Positions 35,061 to 41,915 of a stretch of DNA of 64,000 nt are shown here, one piece after another. The notes under the pieces were generated by a model, which was not told the DNA's origin, searched no databases, and saw nothing but the letters and a program-made list of their open reading frames with translations. The DNA comes from a virus. The stretch lies in IMG/VR virus record IMGVR_UViG_3300042863_002514, positions 55,064 through 119,063 of that record; one strand, written 5' to 3'. The translations under genes and the position numbers were made by a program. Each line of letters opens with the position of its first letter. Positions within the stretch are counted from its first letter, which is position 1.

Positions 35061-35135
35061 TGGTCCGGGTGAGGAATTTCGCAATCCTGGCCTCTGGTTC
35101 CCAAAACCAGCGCTCTGCTTCTGAGCTACACCCAG
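35061..35135 (-). tRNA. tRNA-Pro(UGG)
   Basis: 75 nt with CCA. Acceptor CTGGGTG/CACCCGG; anticodon arm CTGGT-TTTGGGA-ACCAG. Confidence 0.9.
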
Positions 35136-35238
35136 TAACTCGTAAATGAAAACTTAGTGGACCACCTGGGAGATGATCCCAGACCCCGTCATCGTCCACT
35201 GTGGGTTTTCCAGTGGGGTGTCCAACATGGCCCTAAAT

Positions 35239-35433
35239 CTAGTGACAGCGTCGGACAGTGACGTGGCGACGCTGATATCTGTCATAATAGCTAGTGTAAT
35301 GACACACTGGTGTTGGAGGACCATAGTGTCGCGGGTATGTGCTGTAGCCAGATCGGTGATCGGAATAGTAGGGTGCGGGTGCACAGCCAATCAATAGGCC
35401 CAACAAAGCAACAATTGGTAACAGTCGTGTCAT
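35239..35433 (-). CDS. small lipoprotein
   Basis: 64 residues from MTRLLPIVALLGLLIGC, with GGAAGGAA 7 nt upstream. LIGC is a lipobox, so the mature chain starts at the Cys and is Tyr/His/Arg-rich. Probably outer-membrane anchored. Function unknown. A TTGACA-type promoter lies ~170 nt upstream. Confidence 0.65.
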   Translation of the reverse strand: MTRLLPIVALLGLLIGCAPAPYYSDHRSGYSTYPRHYGPPTPVCHYTSYYDRYQRRHVTVRRCH

Positions 35434-35606
35434 TTTGAGTTCCTTCCACTCAAACAAAAATCTCTCAGGGAGGTTGCACACTCCCCTTCCTGCCCAAAAC
35501 CCACAAATTCATTTGAATTTGTGTACGGTGCAACGCTTTTGGGCAGAGCACTCAATACCTGCTGTAGGACTGCATATAAAGCAGGCCAAATATCTATCTA
35601 TTTTCA

Positions 35607-35634
35607 ATTATATATGAGAGAAGGAAACTGTCAA
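35607..35634 (-). promoter_or_regulatory. sigma70-type promoter
   Basis: TTGACA, 16-nt spacer, TATAAT on the minus strand, toward the lipoprotein gene. Confidence 0.75.
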
Positions 35635-35997
35635 CTACACACGCAGTTCTGGACTGGGATTTTTAACGTTATACAAATTGGGGTCAATAGTAGCCAGCAC
35701 ATAATCACCGTGTGTGTTTTTGACTACCACCAAGCCAGTTTTATCTGTTTTCCGCAATATGATTCTGTTGTTTGTTCCCAGTTCAGCCAACGGGCGATTG
35801 TGGAATCGAAAAGCTTTTTTTACCATAGCTGCAACATTACTGGCACGAATATTGTATTGTAACATTTTATCTAGAAGATGTTTGGTTAACTTGACCCGGC
35901 TGTTTTCTGGACCACGCACAGCATCTAAAATACTTTGTAGTTGTTTTCCCAATTCCAGTCTTGTGTTCGCTGGCGCCAAAACTTCAAATATCAACAT
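35635..35997 (-). CDS. hypothetical late protein, leaderless
   Basis: 120 residues from MLIFEVLAPANTRLELGKQLQ. The N-terminus resembles the start of the ADP-ribosyltransferase (MLIREL). The body has VKLTKHLLDKMLQYNIRASNVAAMVKKAF and a beta-rich end GLVVVKNTHGDYVLATIDP. An exact TATAAATA lies 5 nt before the ATG. Possibly packaged in the virion; not otherwise recognised. Confidence 0.65.
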   Translation of the reverse strand: MLIFEVLAPANTRLELGKQLQSILDAVRGPENSRVKLTKHLLDKMLQYNIRASNVAAMVKKAFRFHNRPLAELGTNNRIILRKTDKTGLVVVKNTHGDYVLATIDPNLYNVKNPSPELRV

Positions 35998-36002
35998 AAG
36001 GA

Positions 36003-36010
36003 TATTTATA
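36003..36010 (-). promoter_or_regulatory. late promoter TATAAATA, leaderless
   Basis: Exact T4 late consensus, 5 nt from ATG 35997. Confidence 0.75.
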
Positions 36011-36078
36011 GTTTGACGCTGGCTGCACACGTCTCTAGACTTGAATGACACCCCAGTAAAGAGTAGGTAACAACAAAT

Positions 36079-36225
36079 ACTCCGGCTTTTCGTCTTAACC
36101 GGCTGACTATCTACGAGTTACACGTAGCACCAGAGACCTCTGTAAATTTCAAACATTGTTACTACCTAGGCGATAAACTCCAGGCATGTTCTCAAACCTT
36201 TTCAGGAGGACCATGGGCAGTCCTA
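36079..36225 (-). ncRNA. structured repeat A (candidate RNA)
   Basis: ~147 nt, with a diverged copy at 36353-36504. Shared parts include CCGG-N13/14-CCGG, CTACG/CGTAG (CTGGG/CCCAG in the other copy: compensatory changes), and hairpin AGGAC/GTCCT. No open reading frame is shared. Strand is assumed from neighbouring tRNAs. It may be a degenerate tRNA pair or a distinct small RNA. Confidence 0.4.
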
Positions 36226-36230
36226 TTTGC

Positions 36231-36302
36231 TGGTGCGGAAACGGTTCACGTCTCATAAGTTGGCCAACCCTGGGCGTCGCGCTTGTCTATCCCTACACAC
36301 CA
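36231..36302 (-). other. tRNA-like element, anticodon unreadable
   Basis: Acceptor-like stem TGGTGTG/CGCACCA and a T-arm-like GAGAC-GTGAACC-GTTTC are in place, but no clean anticodon arm with U33 is found. Probably a decayed tRNA between the two structured repeats. Confidence 0.35.
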
Positions 36303-36352
36303 TTCTCTCAAAATGTTCCTTGTAGCAACCATGCAGCGCCGTGTCTGCGTAT

Positions 36353-36504
36353 GATATACCGGCTTGTTCGGCTTAACCGGCTGCCTATCTGGGCATTACA
36401 CCCAGCTCCAGAGGACGCTGTGATTTCGCACATTGCTGCAAGTTGGACGCTAACCCAACCATGTACTCGAACCCTTGAGGGAGGACCATCGTCAGTCCTA
36501 TCTT
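36353..36504 (-). ncRNA. structured repeat B (candidate RNA)
   Basis: ~152 nt copy of the element at 36079. The same order of hairpins is kept although the sequence has diverged, with base changes on both sides of the CTGGG/CCCAG stem. Confidence 0.4.
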
Positions 36505-36509
36505 GTTTT

Positions 36510-36586
36510 TGGCTCCCGGAGAAAGAATCGAACTTTCCTGATGAACAGATTAACAATCTGCTGGCACACCTTGCGCCCGTCCGGGA
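36510..36586 (-). tRNA. tRNA-Asn(GUU)
   Basis: 77 nt with CCA, G73. Acceptor TCCCGGA/TCCGGGA; anticodon arm GCAGA-TTGTTAA-TCTGT; T arm GAAAG-TTCGATT-CTTTC. Confidence 0.9.
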
Positions 36587-36633
36587 TAATCTCTATTTTT
36601 GTCTCTACCTCACCGCTCTCTATCAATACACAG

Positions 36634-36661
36634 ATTATAAGTGCGTTGAGGGGTCAGTCAA
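36634..36661 (-). promoter_or_regulatory. sigma70-type promoter of tRNA-Asn
   Basis: TTGACT, 16-nt spacer, TATAAT on the minus strand. Confidence 0.7.
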
Positions 36662-36673
36662 CTTATATTTTTA

Positions 36674-36745
36674 GTCCCAGGCAAAGGAGTTGCACCTTTT
36701 CACTCAGCCGTATGAAGGCCGGTGGAACGCTGGTTCAACCTGGGA
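36674..36745 (-). tRNA. tRNA-Met(CAU)
   Basis: 72 nt. Acceptor TCCCAGG/CCTGGGA; D stem GAAC/GTTC; anticodon arm CGGCC-TTCATAC-GGCTG; T arm AAAGG-TGCAACT-CCTTT. Confidence 0.75.
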
Positions 36746-36768
36746 TATTATCTCTTGGCGTCTGCTTT

Positions 36769-37254
36769 TTATTCTTTGCCCCAAACTGGGTCAATAAACA
36801 CAAGGGTATTTCCTCTCTGCATAATATTATCATTCTTGATATCGAGATTGTATTTTCCCAGCAAAGTCGTGATCAAATCGCATGCTTCTGCTAATTCTGG
36901 CCGATGCATGATTTCTTCTGTCTCGTCTTCTCCAAACAAGATGTAATCTCGGATATACCTGGAGTTTCCTTTATATGGTGAGAGTTTTTCCATTCTTATA
37001 CCATAAAAATCAGGAAAGCGAATCAATTTACCAAAAAACTTTGGAAAATGTTTGTTTGGATGTTTTCTTGCTAGATCAATAAATGCACGATATGCACTGT
37101 CTTCACTACCGAACAACTTTATAACATATGGGCGGCCAGGTTTTTCATAAACAGAAGCAAATGCTCCGCTGCCCAATCTCTTATATCCAGCTTTTACAAG
37201 AATACCATGTGCATCCCATCGCGTTTTTGGTAAGGTGATTTCACTTATTTTCAT
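36769..37254 (-). CDS. protein-kinase-fold phage protein (copy 2)
   Basis: 161 residues from MKISEITLPKTRWDAHG; longer starts would run through tRNA-His. Glycine loop LGSGAFASVYEK, ATP lysine in PYVIKLFG, HFPKFFGK and YGIRMEKL, then catalytic-loop-like NLDIKNDNIMQRGN and IDPVWG. Paralogue of the gene at 16479. An ATTAAATA element 5 nt before the ATG makes it leaderless. Minimal for an active kinase; could be a pseudokinase. Confidence 0.65.
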   Translation of the reverse strand: MKISEITLPKTRWDAHGILVKAGYKRLGSGAFASVYEKPGRPYVIKLFGSEDSAYRAFIDLARKHPNKHFPKFFGKLIRFPDFYGIRMEKLSPYKGNSRYIRDYILFGEDETEEIMHRPELAEACDLITTLLGKYNLDIKNDNIMQRGNTLVFIDPVWGKE

Positions 37255-37259
37255 AGTAA

Positions 37260-37267
37260 TATTTAAT
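37260..37267 (-). promoter_or_regulatory. late-type promoter ATTAAATA, leaderless
   Basis: Five nt before ATG 37254, directly against the 3' end of tRNA-His. Confidence 0.55.
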
Positions 37268-37341
37268 GGGTGTCTATCGGGTACTGCCCCCGACTGGCGG
37301 GTTCCACAGACCCGCGTCCACACTTGCTGACTCTAGACACC
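37268..37341 (-). tRNA. tRNA-His(GUG)
   Basis: 74 nt with the His-specific C73. Acceptor GGTGTCT/AGACACC; anticodon arm CGGGT-CTGTGGA-ACCCG; T arm TCGGG-GGCAGTA-CCCGA. The extra 5' G is not encoded. Confidence 0.88.
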
Positions 37342-37426
37342 ATAAACTTGGTACACGTCGCAGGCGTTACTTGTCTTGCCAAGACAGTTGAAAAGCTGCT
37401 ATACGATTTACCCAAAATGATTTATA

Positions 37427-37795
37427 TTAGGTAGTTGGAATATCTTCCACTGAATGGTGGCCATCGCCTTTCAACATGTTGATTTCTTGGATGAATCCTT
37501 TGGCATTCCTTATAAATTCATCATAGTCATCTACTGAACTAGAGTCCATAGTCTTAGTATATCTTCTACCGTTAAGATCATACTCTACAGTTGTTTCGTT
37601 GCCTCCTGGAAACACACGTACTATACCTGCATATTTTACGCCTCGGAGGACAAAACGAAATTTAGCTTCCATATATTCTTCTTCGCCATCTCCGTCGCCA
37701 TCATCTCTGTCATCTTCAAATTCTAACAGAGCGTTAGGCTTTTGGCTATTTTCTTGCAAGATATTGATGTATTTTCTAAGGTCATGCGTTCCCAT
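37427..37795 (-). CDS. hypothetical protein with capsid-targeting-like start
   Basis: 122 residues from MGTHDLRKYINILQENSQ, with AGGAG upstream; ATG 37825 lies only 1 nt from a TGTAAATA late element and is probably not in the transcript. After an acidic patch (FEDDRDDGDGDGEEE) comes a beta-rich domain YMEAKFRFVLRGVKYAGIVRVFPGG. LRKYINILQE resembles T4 internal-protein leader peptides. Function unknown. Confidence 0.6.
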   Translation of the reverse strand: MGTHDLRKYINILQENSQKPNALLEFEDDRDDGDGDGEEEYMEAKFRFVLRGVKYAGIVRVFPGGNETTVEYDLNGRRYTKTMDSSSVDDYDEFIRNAKGFIQEINMLKGDGHHSVEDIPTT

Positions 37796-37907
37796 ATAAC
37801 CCTGCTCCTGTCTTATTGTCTGCATTTATTTACATGGCTTTAAGAGGGTGTGGAGTCAACCTGACATTGATCCGTAGGATCTGCGTACAATTTCCCCAGG
37901 TATGACA

Positions 37908-37971
37908 GGAGTAAACCATCTCAACCTTGAGATCCAAAGTCTCACGCTCTATTCAGTTGAGCTACAGGCCC
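37908..37971 (-). other. tRNA-Gln(UUG) 5' two-thirds, decayed
   Basis: Acceptor 5' strand GGGCCTG, D arm GCTC/GAGC and anticodon arm TGAGA-CTTTGGA-TCTCA are intact, but no T arm or matching 3' acceptor strand follows. Confidence 0.45.
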
Positions 37972-37991
37972 TTATTGTCTTGACGTTAAAT

Positions 37992-38097
37992 CGCCATCGC
38001 CGGATGCCACTTCCGGATTTCTTCACCAGCTAGGTGATTGCTGCCGGCTAGTTACCATTCTCATGGTGTGTTGGGAGGCTGTTCCAACCTCGATGGC
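37992..38097 (-). other. tRNA-like element with enlarged centre
   Basis: Perfect acceptor GCCATCG/CGATGGC and T arm CCGGA-AGTGGCA-TCCGG, but 106 nt long. Between them lie a GTTGG/CCAAC arm and a CACCA/TGGTG stem enclosing 35 nt. The anticodon cannot be assigned. Confidence 0.45.
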
Positions 38098-38119
38098 AAT
38101 TGTTGGTTGAGAGAATAGT

Positions 38120-38193
38120 TGGCAGGCCACCCAGGTACCGCCCCCGGCACTTTGAGGTTGGAGCTCAACGTGATACTAATTCACCAGCGACCT
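38120..38193 (-). tRNA. tRNA-Trp(CCA)
   Basis: 74 nt with CCA and G73. Acceptor AGGTCGC/GTGGCCT; anticodon arm TTGAG-CTCCAAC-CTCAA; T arm CCGGG-GGCGGTA-CCTGG. Confidence 0.82.
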
Positions 38194-38198
38194 ACAAT

Positions 38199-38273
38199 TG
38201 GTGGAGCATATCGGTATCGCGCCGATCAGGCTAGGATCTTGCAAAGATCCTCCGGGTACCTTGCCCATGCCCC
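38199..38273 (-). tRNA. tRNA-Ala(UGC), copy 1
   Basis: 75 nt with CCA. Acceptor GGGGCAT/ATGCTCC; anticodon arm GGATC-TTTGCAA-GATCC; T arm ATCGG-CGCGATA-CCGAT. Confidence 0.85.
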
Positions 38274-38288
38274 ATTATATTCTTAACT

Positions 38289-38363
38289 TGGTGCGCACCG
38301 CAGGTACTGCCCCTGCCTCTCCACCCTTATCAAGGGTGTGCTTCCCTTCTCAGCCAGATGCGC
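38289..38363 (-). tRNA. tRNA-Ile(GAU)
   Basis: 75 nt with CCA. Acceptor GCGCATC/GGTGCGC; anticodon arm CACCC-TTGATAA-GGGTG; T arm GCAGG-GGCAGTA-CCTGC. Confidence 0.85.
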
Positions 38364-38369
38364 AAAATT

Positions 38370-38445
38370 TGGAGGACCGTCTGGGATTTGAACCCAGGAC
38401 TTCCAACTTAAGAGGATGGCACTCTTACCACTGAGTTAACGGTCC
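38370..38445 (-). tRNA. tRNA-Lys(CUU)
   Basis: 76 nt with CCA, U73. Anticodon arm CCATC-CTCTTAA-GTTGG with one U-U mismatch. Confidence 0.82.
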
Positions 38446-38453
38446 AAAAGTAT

Positions 38454-38532
38454 TGGAGGATCACCGGGGAATCGAACCCCGCAGAGGACGGTTTAAAAGA
38501 CCGTTGTACACACCAGTGAGTACATGTGATCC
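38454..38532 (-). tRNA. tRNA-Lys(UUU), uninterrupted
   Basis: 79 nt with CCA. Acceptor GGATCAC/GTGATCC; anticodon arm ACGGT-CTTTTAA-ACCGT. Confidence 0.88.
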
Positions 38533-38577
38533 ATAGTTTTTGTTGAGGACCAATTACTACCGGTCCTCAACATCGTA

Positions 38578-38605
38578 AATTTACAGTGCAAACTTACACT
38601 GTCAA
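38578..38605 (-). promoter_or_regulatory. sigma70-type promoter of the Lys-Lys-Ile-Ala-Trp tRNA cluster
   Basis: TTGACA, 16-nt spacer, TAAATT on the minus strand. A 9-bp hairpin TTGAGGACC/GGTCCTCAA lies between it and the first tRNA. Confidence 0.6.
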
Positions 38606-38617
38606 CTCCAAAAAGCG

Positions 38618-39079
38618 TTATTTCCGTTTCCGCTTTTTGCTATAGTAACTGCTCGCCTTTTTGAAATAACCTTCAGGGTCTTCAATCCGGTCCGCCACAG
38701 CACGATCTATTTCTCCACTTTTGGTGGTAGCACTCACAATAGTTGGCGCATTTTCCTTGAAGTTACTTTTCTTACCGCCTGTGAAAAAAGCCAAATGCCC
38801 ATAATGAGTATCTAAAACCAGTCTCATGTTTTGTGCCAATTGAGGTTTGGCTTCAACTTTGGCACACACATTTTTGATTTTGTCAACAGTGATTTTTTCA
38901 AGCTCATCCAAGCCGTCAGTGTTTAAGTGCAGCACAAATTCTGTTAACTCTTTCCACGAATCTAAGTCAGGTTGCTTCATGACTCTCTCAACCTTTTCTC
39001 GAAGAGTCAACAGTCTAGTATCATACCCACTGTTCTCTATCAAAAGAGAAAGCTTTCTCAAAAATTCAGATGAGCTCAT
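38618..39079 (-). CDS. hypothetical late protein
   Basis: 153 residues from MSSSEFLRKLSLLIENSGY, helical, with a Lys/Arg tail (YYSKKRKRK). AGAGGA and a GAATAAATAAG late-type element precede it. The amphipathic start LRKLSLLIEN resembles capsid-targeting peptides. Possibly an internal virion protein; not recognised. Confidence 0.55.
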   Translation of the reverse strand: MSSSEFLRKLSLLIENSGYDTRLLTLREKVERVMKQPDLDSWKELTEFVLHLNTDGLDELEKITVDKIKNVCAKVEAKPQLAQNMRLVLDTHYGHLAFFTGGKKSNFKENAPTIVSATTKSGEIDRAVADRIEDPEGYFKKASSYYSKKRKRK

Positions 39080-39241
39080 TCTAGTCCTCTGTATTAGACT
39101 TTTGACTTATTTATTCCCATGGTTGGGGGAGGAGGATTTACCCCAACACGTTGCGTGGCGAGATGCAATTGTGTTGCCAACATGTCCCTACGACTAAGCA
39201 TATGATGAAATTAGGGTTTTAGGCATGGTATATCTTTGAAA

Positions 39242-39317
39242 TGGTGCCAACCCCTGGGATTGAACCAGGCTCTTACCGTCTTCAGCGGTTTGTGTCGACC
39301 ACGATCACTAGGTTGGC
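39242..39317 (-). tRNA. tRNA-Phe(GAA)
   Basis: 76 nt with CCA. Acceptor GCCAACC/GGTTGGC; anticodon arm ACCG-CTGAAGA-CGGT. Confidence 0.85.
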
Positions 39318-39321
39318 ATAA

Positions 39322-39397
39322 TGGTACCAGCAGAGAGATTTGAACTCCCGACATCCTGCGTGTAAAGCAGATGCAACTACCGCTGTGCTATGCTGGC
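39322..39397 (-). tRNA. tRNA-Val(UAC)
   Basis: 76 nt with CCA. Acceptor GCCAGCA/TGCTGGT; anticodon arm TCTGC-TTTACAC-GCAGG. Confidence 0.88.
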
Positions 39398-39411
39398 ACA
39401 TTTATTTAAAT

Positions 39412-39487
39412 TGGTGGACCTACCTGGGTTCGAACCAGGCGCCTCTTGAATGCAAATCAAGCGCTCTCCCAAATGAGCTATAGGCCC
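39412..39487 (-). tRNA. tRNA-Ala(UGC), copy 2
   Basis: 76 nt with CCA. Acceptor GGGCCTA/TAGGTCC; anticodon arm CTTGA-TTTGCAT-TCAAG. Confidence 0.85.
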
Positions 39488-39498
39488 ATAGTGTAGTG

Positions 39499-40305
39499 TT
39501 AAGGCTCTAAAAAGTATTTTTGATACTTATCTGGATTTTGCCTCACGTAAGCGGGTAAATCCACAGAGTCAAAAGGCAAAAGCTGCCATCGACAATGTTC
39601 TCTACCCAAAATATCTTCCCCAGCCCTAGCTCGTTTGATGGGATCAATCTTGCTCAAAACGCCAGGAGTGTTGAACTCTTGATGAGCAAAGTTCTGGACT
39701 TTTTCAATTATTTGTTCCTTTGTCATCATATAGCTGAGATGCCATCCAGCATCGTGCCACCACCACATGTGAGAGAAATGTCCATCTCTAATGCCCATTC
39801 GATATTCTGTAGGAGTGGCATTTTTGAGTTCTTCAAAATATACCCCCACACTCCAAACTTGAGGACCACTGCCTGCTTCATTTTTGTTATTTAAAAACGT
39901 GAAATAACTCAACTGTTGAAATCCAAAAAGCTTGTATTCTTGGTTTTCAAGACAGGCTTGTATACAGTCAGGTCTAATGATTTCATCACAATCTGATATC
40001 AAGATCAAGCTGTTGGGCTCTGCATCCCACAATCCTCGGGTAATGGCATCTCTTTGAAAGACTTCGTTACCCCAAACGCTTTCATTGGGAAAATCCGTTA
40101 CTAAAATATATCGTATTTTGTGGGCAAAATCTGCAACTCTTGGGTCAGAGATATCAAATTTCAATTCCTTGGGGCGACCCACATGTGTGAAAATGCTTTC
40201 AACAATCACAAAATAGTCCACAACAGGGGTGTGTGTGTTCAAACGTAGCTCGAGTATGCTCCATTCACCATTGAAACAAAAACAGTCATAAACTTTCTTT
40301 TTCAT
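39499..40305 (-). CDS. family 17 glycosyltransferase (copy 1)
   Basis: 268 residues. VYDCFCFNGEWSILELRL, VDYFVIVESIFTHVGRPKELKF, KIRYILV, FQRDAITRGLWDAEPNSLILISDCDEIIRPD is the GT17 pattern (beta-N-acetylglucosaminyltransferase type). Its ATG overlaps the stop of the upstream paralogue, from which it arose by tandem duplication. Likely modifies a host surface glycan or virion protein. Confidence 0.85.
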   Translation of the reverse strand: MKKKVYDCFCFNGEWSILELRLNTHTPVVDYFVIVESIFTHVGRPKELKFDISDPRVADFAHKIRYILVTDFPNESVWGNEVFQRDAITRGLWDAEPNSLILISDCDEIIRPDCIQACLENQEYKLFGFQQLSYFTFLNNKNEAGSGPQVWSVGVYFEELKNATPTEYRMGIRDGHFSHMWWWHDAGWHLSYMMTKEQIIEKVQNFAHQEFNTPGVLSKIDPIKRARAGEDILGREHCRWQLLPFDSVDLPAYVRQNPDKYQKYFLEP

Positions 40306-41111
40306 TCTAATCCTGGTGACAAAAAGTGTTTTTCAAATTTGGTCCAATTTTTCCAAATATATGCTGGTAGGTCCAATTGATTTTTTTCCATCAATTTCCA
40401 ACTCATCCAGTCTCTGCCCAAAAGGTCGCGTCCTGCCAATGCAGCTTCAACTGGATCAATTGTGCTCAAAACTTTTGGGTTGTTGAACTCTTGATGAGTA
40501 AAATTCTGCACTTTCTCAATTATTTTTTCTTTGTCCATAAGATAACTGAAATGCCAACCACTGTTGGTGAAAATCCAAATGCCCTGATACTTGGCTCCGC
40601 GGATACCCCATCGGTAATCATCTGGCGTATGGTTTTTGAGTTCTTGGAAACGAACCCCAACCGATGCTATTTCTGGAGGATGCCCGTGAACATTCACATT
40701 GTTAATGTAACAGTAATACCAAGCTAGTTCAAAACCAAACAAGTTATAGCTGTGATCTCTAGCAACCCCTACTGCCTCTCGCCTTGGTAGTTCGTCACAG
40801 TCGCTTATAATGACCAAATCTTGTGGCTGTGCGTCCCACAAGCCTCTCATAGCGGCATTCCGCTGAAATCTATCATTGCCCCACGCATCTTGATTGGGCA
40901 TATCTGAAACCAGGATATAACGTATCTTGCGTGTGAATTTACTTAATCTGCTGTCACGAATATTGAACTGTAATTTTTTGGGTATGCCCATATGTGTGTG
41001 ATTGCTTTCAGCAATTACGAAATAATCAACCACAGGATCAAGAGTATTGAGCCTTAACTCCAGTAAATCCCATTCTCCGTTGAAACTGAAACAATCATAT
41101 ACTTTGTTCAT
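40302..41111 (-). CDS. family 17 glycosyltransferase (copy 2)
   Basis: 269 residues, same motifs as its neighbour (VYDCFSFNGEWDLLELRL, IISDCDELPRRE). About half of the residues look the same by eye. First gene of the two-gene unit, downstream of the Ser-Glu-Cys tRNAs. Confidence 0.85.
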   Translation of the reverse strand: MNKVYDCFSFNGEWDLLELRLNTLDPVVDYFVIAESNHTHMGIPKKLQFNIRDSRLSKFTRKIRYILVSDMPNQDAWGNDRFQRNAAMRGLWDAQPQDLVIISDCDELPRREAVGVARDHSYNLFGFELAWYYCYINNVNVHGHPPEIASVGVRFQELKNHTPDDYRWGIRGAKYQGIWIFTNSGWHFSYLMDKEKIIEKVQNFTHQEFNNPKVLSTIDPVEAALAGRDLLGRDWMSWKLMEKNQLDLPAYIWKNWTKFEKHFLSPGLE

Positions 41112-41129
41112 TTGATTCTCAAAAATTTC

Positions 41130-41219
41130 CGGAGCCGGAGGGATTCGAACCCTCGGTACACCTTTACAATGTACAACGGTTTAGCAAACCGTCGCCTTAA
41201 GCCTCTCGGCCACAGCTCC
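41130..41219 (-). tRNA. tRNA-Ser(GCU)
   Basis: 90 nt with long variable arm, G73. Acceptor GGAGCTG/CGGCTCC; anticodon arm ACGGT-TTGCTAA-ACCGT. Confidence 0.92.
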
Positions 41220-41227
41220 ATCAGTTG

Positions 41228-41256
41228 TATCTACAGGATATGTATCTTGGTGTCAA
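41228..41256 (-). promoter_or_regulatory. sigma70-type promoter of tRNA-Ser(GCU)
   Basis: TTGACA, 17-nt spacer, TAGATA on the minus strand. Confidence 0.6.
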
Positions 41257-41266
41257 TATAGGTGAA

Positions 41267-41339
41267 TAGCGCCAGGGATAATTGAAATCCCGTCTCTCCG
41301 GTGAAAACGGAGTGTTCTCGACCACTAAACTATGGCGCC
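41267..41339 (-). tRNA. tRNA-Glu(UUC)
   Basis: 73 nt. Acceptor GGCGCCA/TGGCGCT; anticodon arm CTCCG-TTTTCAC-CGGAG; T arm GGGAT-TTCAATT-ATCCC. Confidence 0.9.
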
Positions 41340-41348
41340 ACAAATATT

Positions 41349-41423
41349 TGGAGGTCAGTGAGGGATTTAAACCCCCGTGTAACGGATTTGCAGTCCGTTG
41401 CATAATCGCTCTGCCAACTGACC
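41349..41423 (-). tRNA. tRNA-Cys(GCA)
   Basis: 75 nt with CCA and U73. Acceptor GGTCAGT/ACTGACC; anticodon arm ACGGA-CTGCAAA-TCCGT. Confidence 0.9.
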
Positions 41424-41448
41424 AAATTCTATCCTTTTGTCTTAAAAC

Positions 41449-41568
41449 AATCGTAGATGAATAATATTACTGGCTGCATGGATTTGTCTACCATTATCAG
41501 CTCTAGACCGGGGACTTTCACCCAGTTGACCTTTGGGAGCGTTTAGCTCAATTGTTTCATCTACGATT
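41449..41568 (-). other. 13-bp stem closing a structured, tRNA-like segment
   Basis: AATCGTAGATGAA (41449-41461) and TTCATCTACGATT (41556-41568) are perfect inverted repeats. Inside are GAGC-TAAAC-GCTC, like a D arm, and CTGGG-TGAAAGT-CCCCG, like a T arm. No anticodon arm is clear. It lies between tRNA-Cys and a terminator; possible small RNA or decayed tRNA. Confidence 0.4.
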
Positions 41569-41632
41569 ATCTGTTTGTGCTTTCATATTTGTTTCTCGTT
41601 TTCCTCTCTCCTTGCATAAATGTCCAACCAAC

Positions 41633-41667
41633 AAAAAACCCTCCGAGACTTGTGATCTCTGGAGGGT
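41633..41667 (-). terminator. rho-independent terminator (minus strand)
   Basis: Stem ACCCTCC/GGAGGGT extended by AGA/TCT, followed on the minus strand by six T. It ends the 38-residue gene. Confidence 0.85.
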
Positions 41668-41693
41668 CCTGAAAAGTCTATATCAAAGTTGAT

Positions 41694-41810
41694 CTAGATC
41701 TTTTCACCTCCAGGTGCTGGGACTGGCTTGCGCACAATACCGGCGGGCTGATACTCATTGCTAAATGAGCAATCCCTTTCCCAAATATTATGCATCAGTT
41801 TTGAAAACAT
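41694..41810 (-). CDS. 38-residue small protein
   Basis: MFSKLMHNIWERDCSFSNEY then QPAGIVRKPVPAPGGEKI, stop TAG. It is a complete unit of its own: promoter at 41871-41899, this reading frame, and a terminator at 41633-41667. The ribosome site is weak (GGA 9 nt upstream). Unknown; size and placement recall early host-takeover peptides. Confidence 0.5.
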   Translation of the reverse strand: MFSKLMHNIWERDCSFSNEYQPAGIVRKPVPAPGGEKI

Positions 41811-41870
41811 TTTTATAGTTCCAGTCCTTTTGTGTTTGGGCAACATACTGTTGTTTGCTACCTTAAGTTA

Positions 41871-41899
41871 TTTATAGGAGAAGGTTCAAAAAATGTCAA
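41871..41899 (-). promoter_or_regulatory. sigma70-type promoter with TATAAATA -10
   Basis: TTGACA, 17-nt spacer, TATAAA; the -10 region also reads TATAAATA, so it matches both promoter classes. Confidence 0.7.
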
Positions 41900-41915
41900 C
41901 GGAAAAAAATTATTT

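Noticed and set aside
35157-35223. tRNA-like arms after tRNA-Pro (CTGGG-ATCATCT-CCCAG)
   Set aside because: Acceptor pairing is poor and the putative anticodon arm has a 9-nt loop without U33.
35154-35390. 78-codon frame overlapping the lipoprotein gene, considered as an embedded spanin
   Set aside because: No membrane or lipobox start and no ribosome site; the spanin pair is at 61.6-62.4 kb.
37355-37420. Possible tRNA-Ala(GGC) from hairpin TGTC-TTGGCAA-GACA
   Set aside because: No matching acceptor stem or T arm could be found around it.
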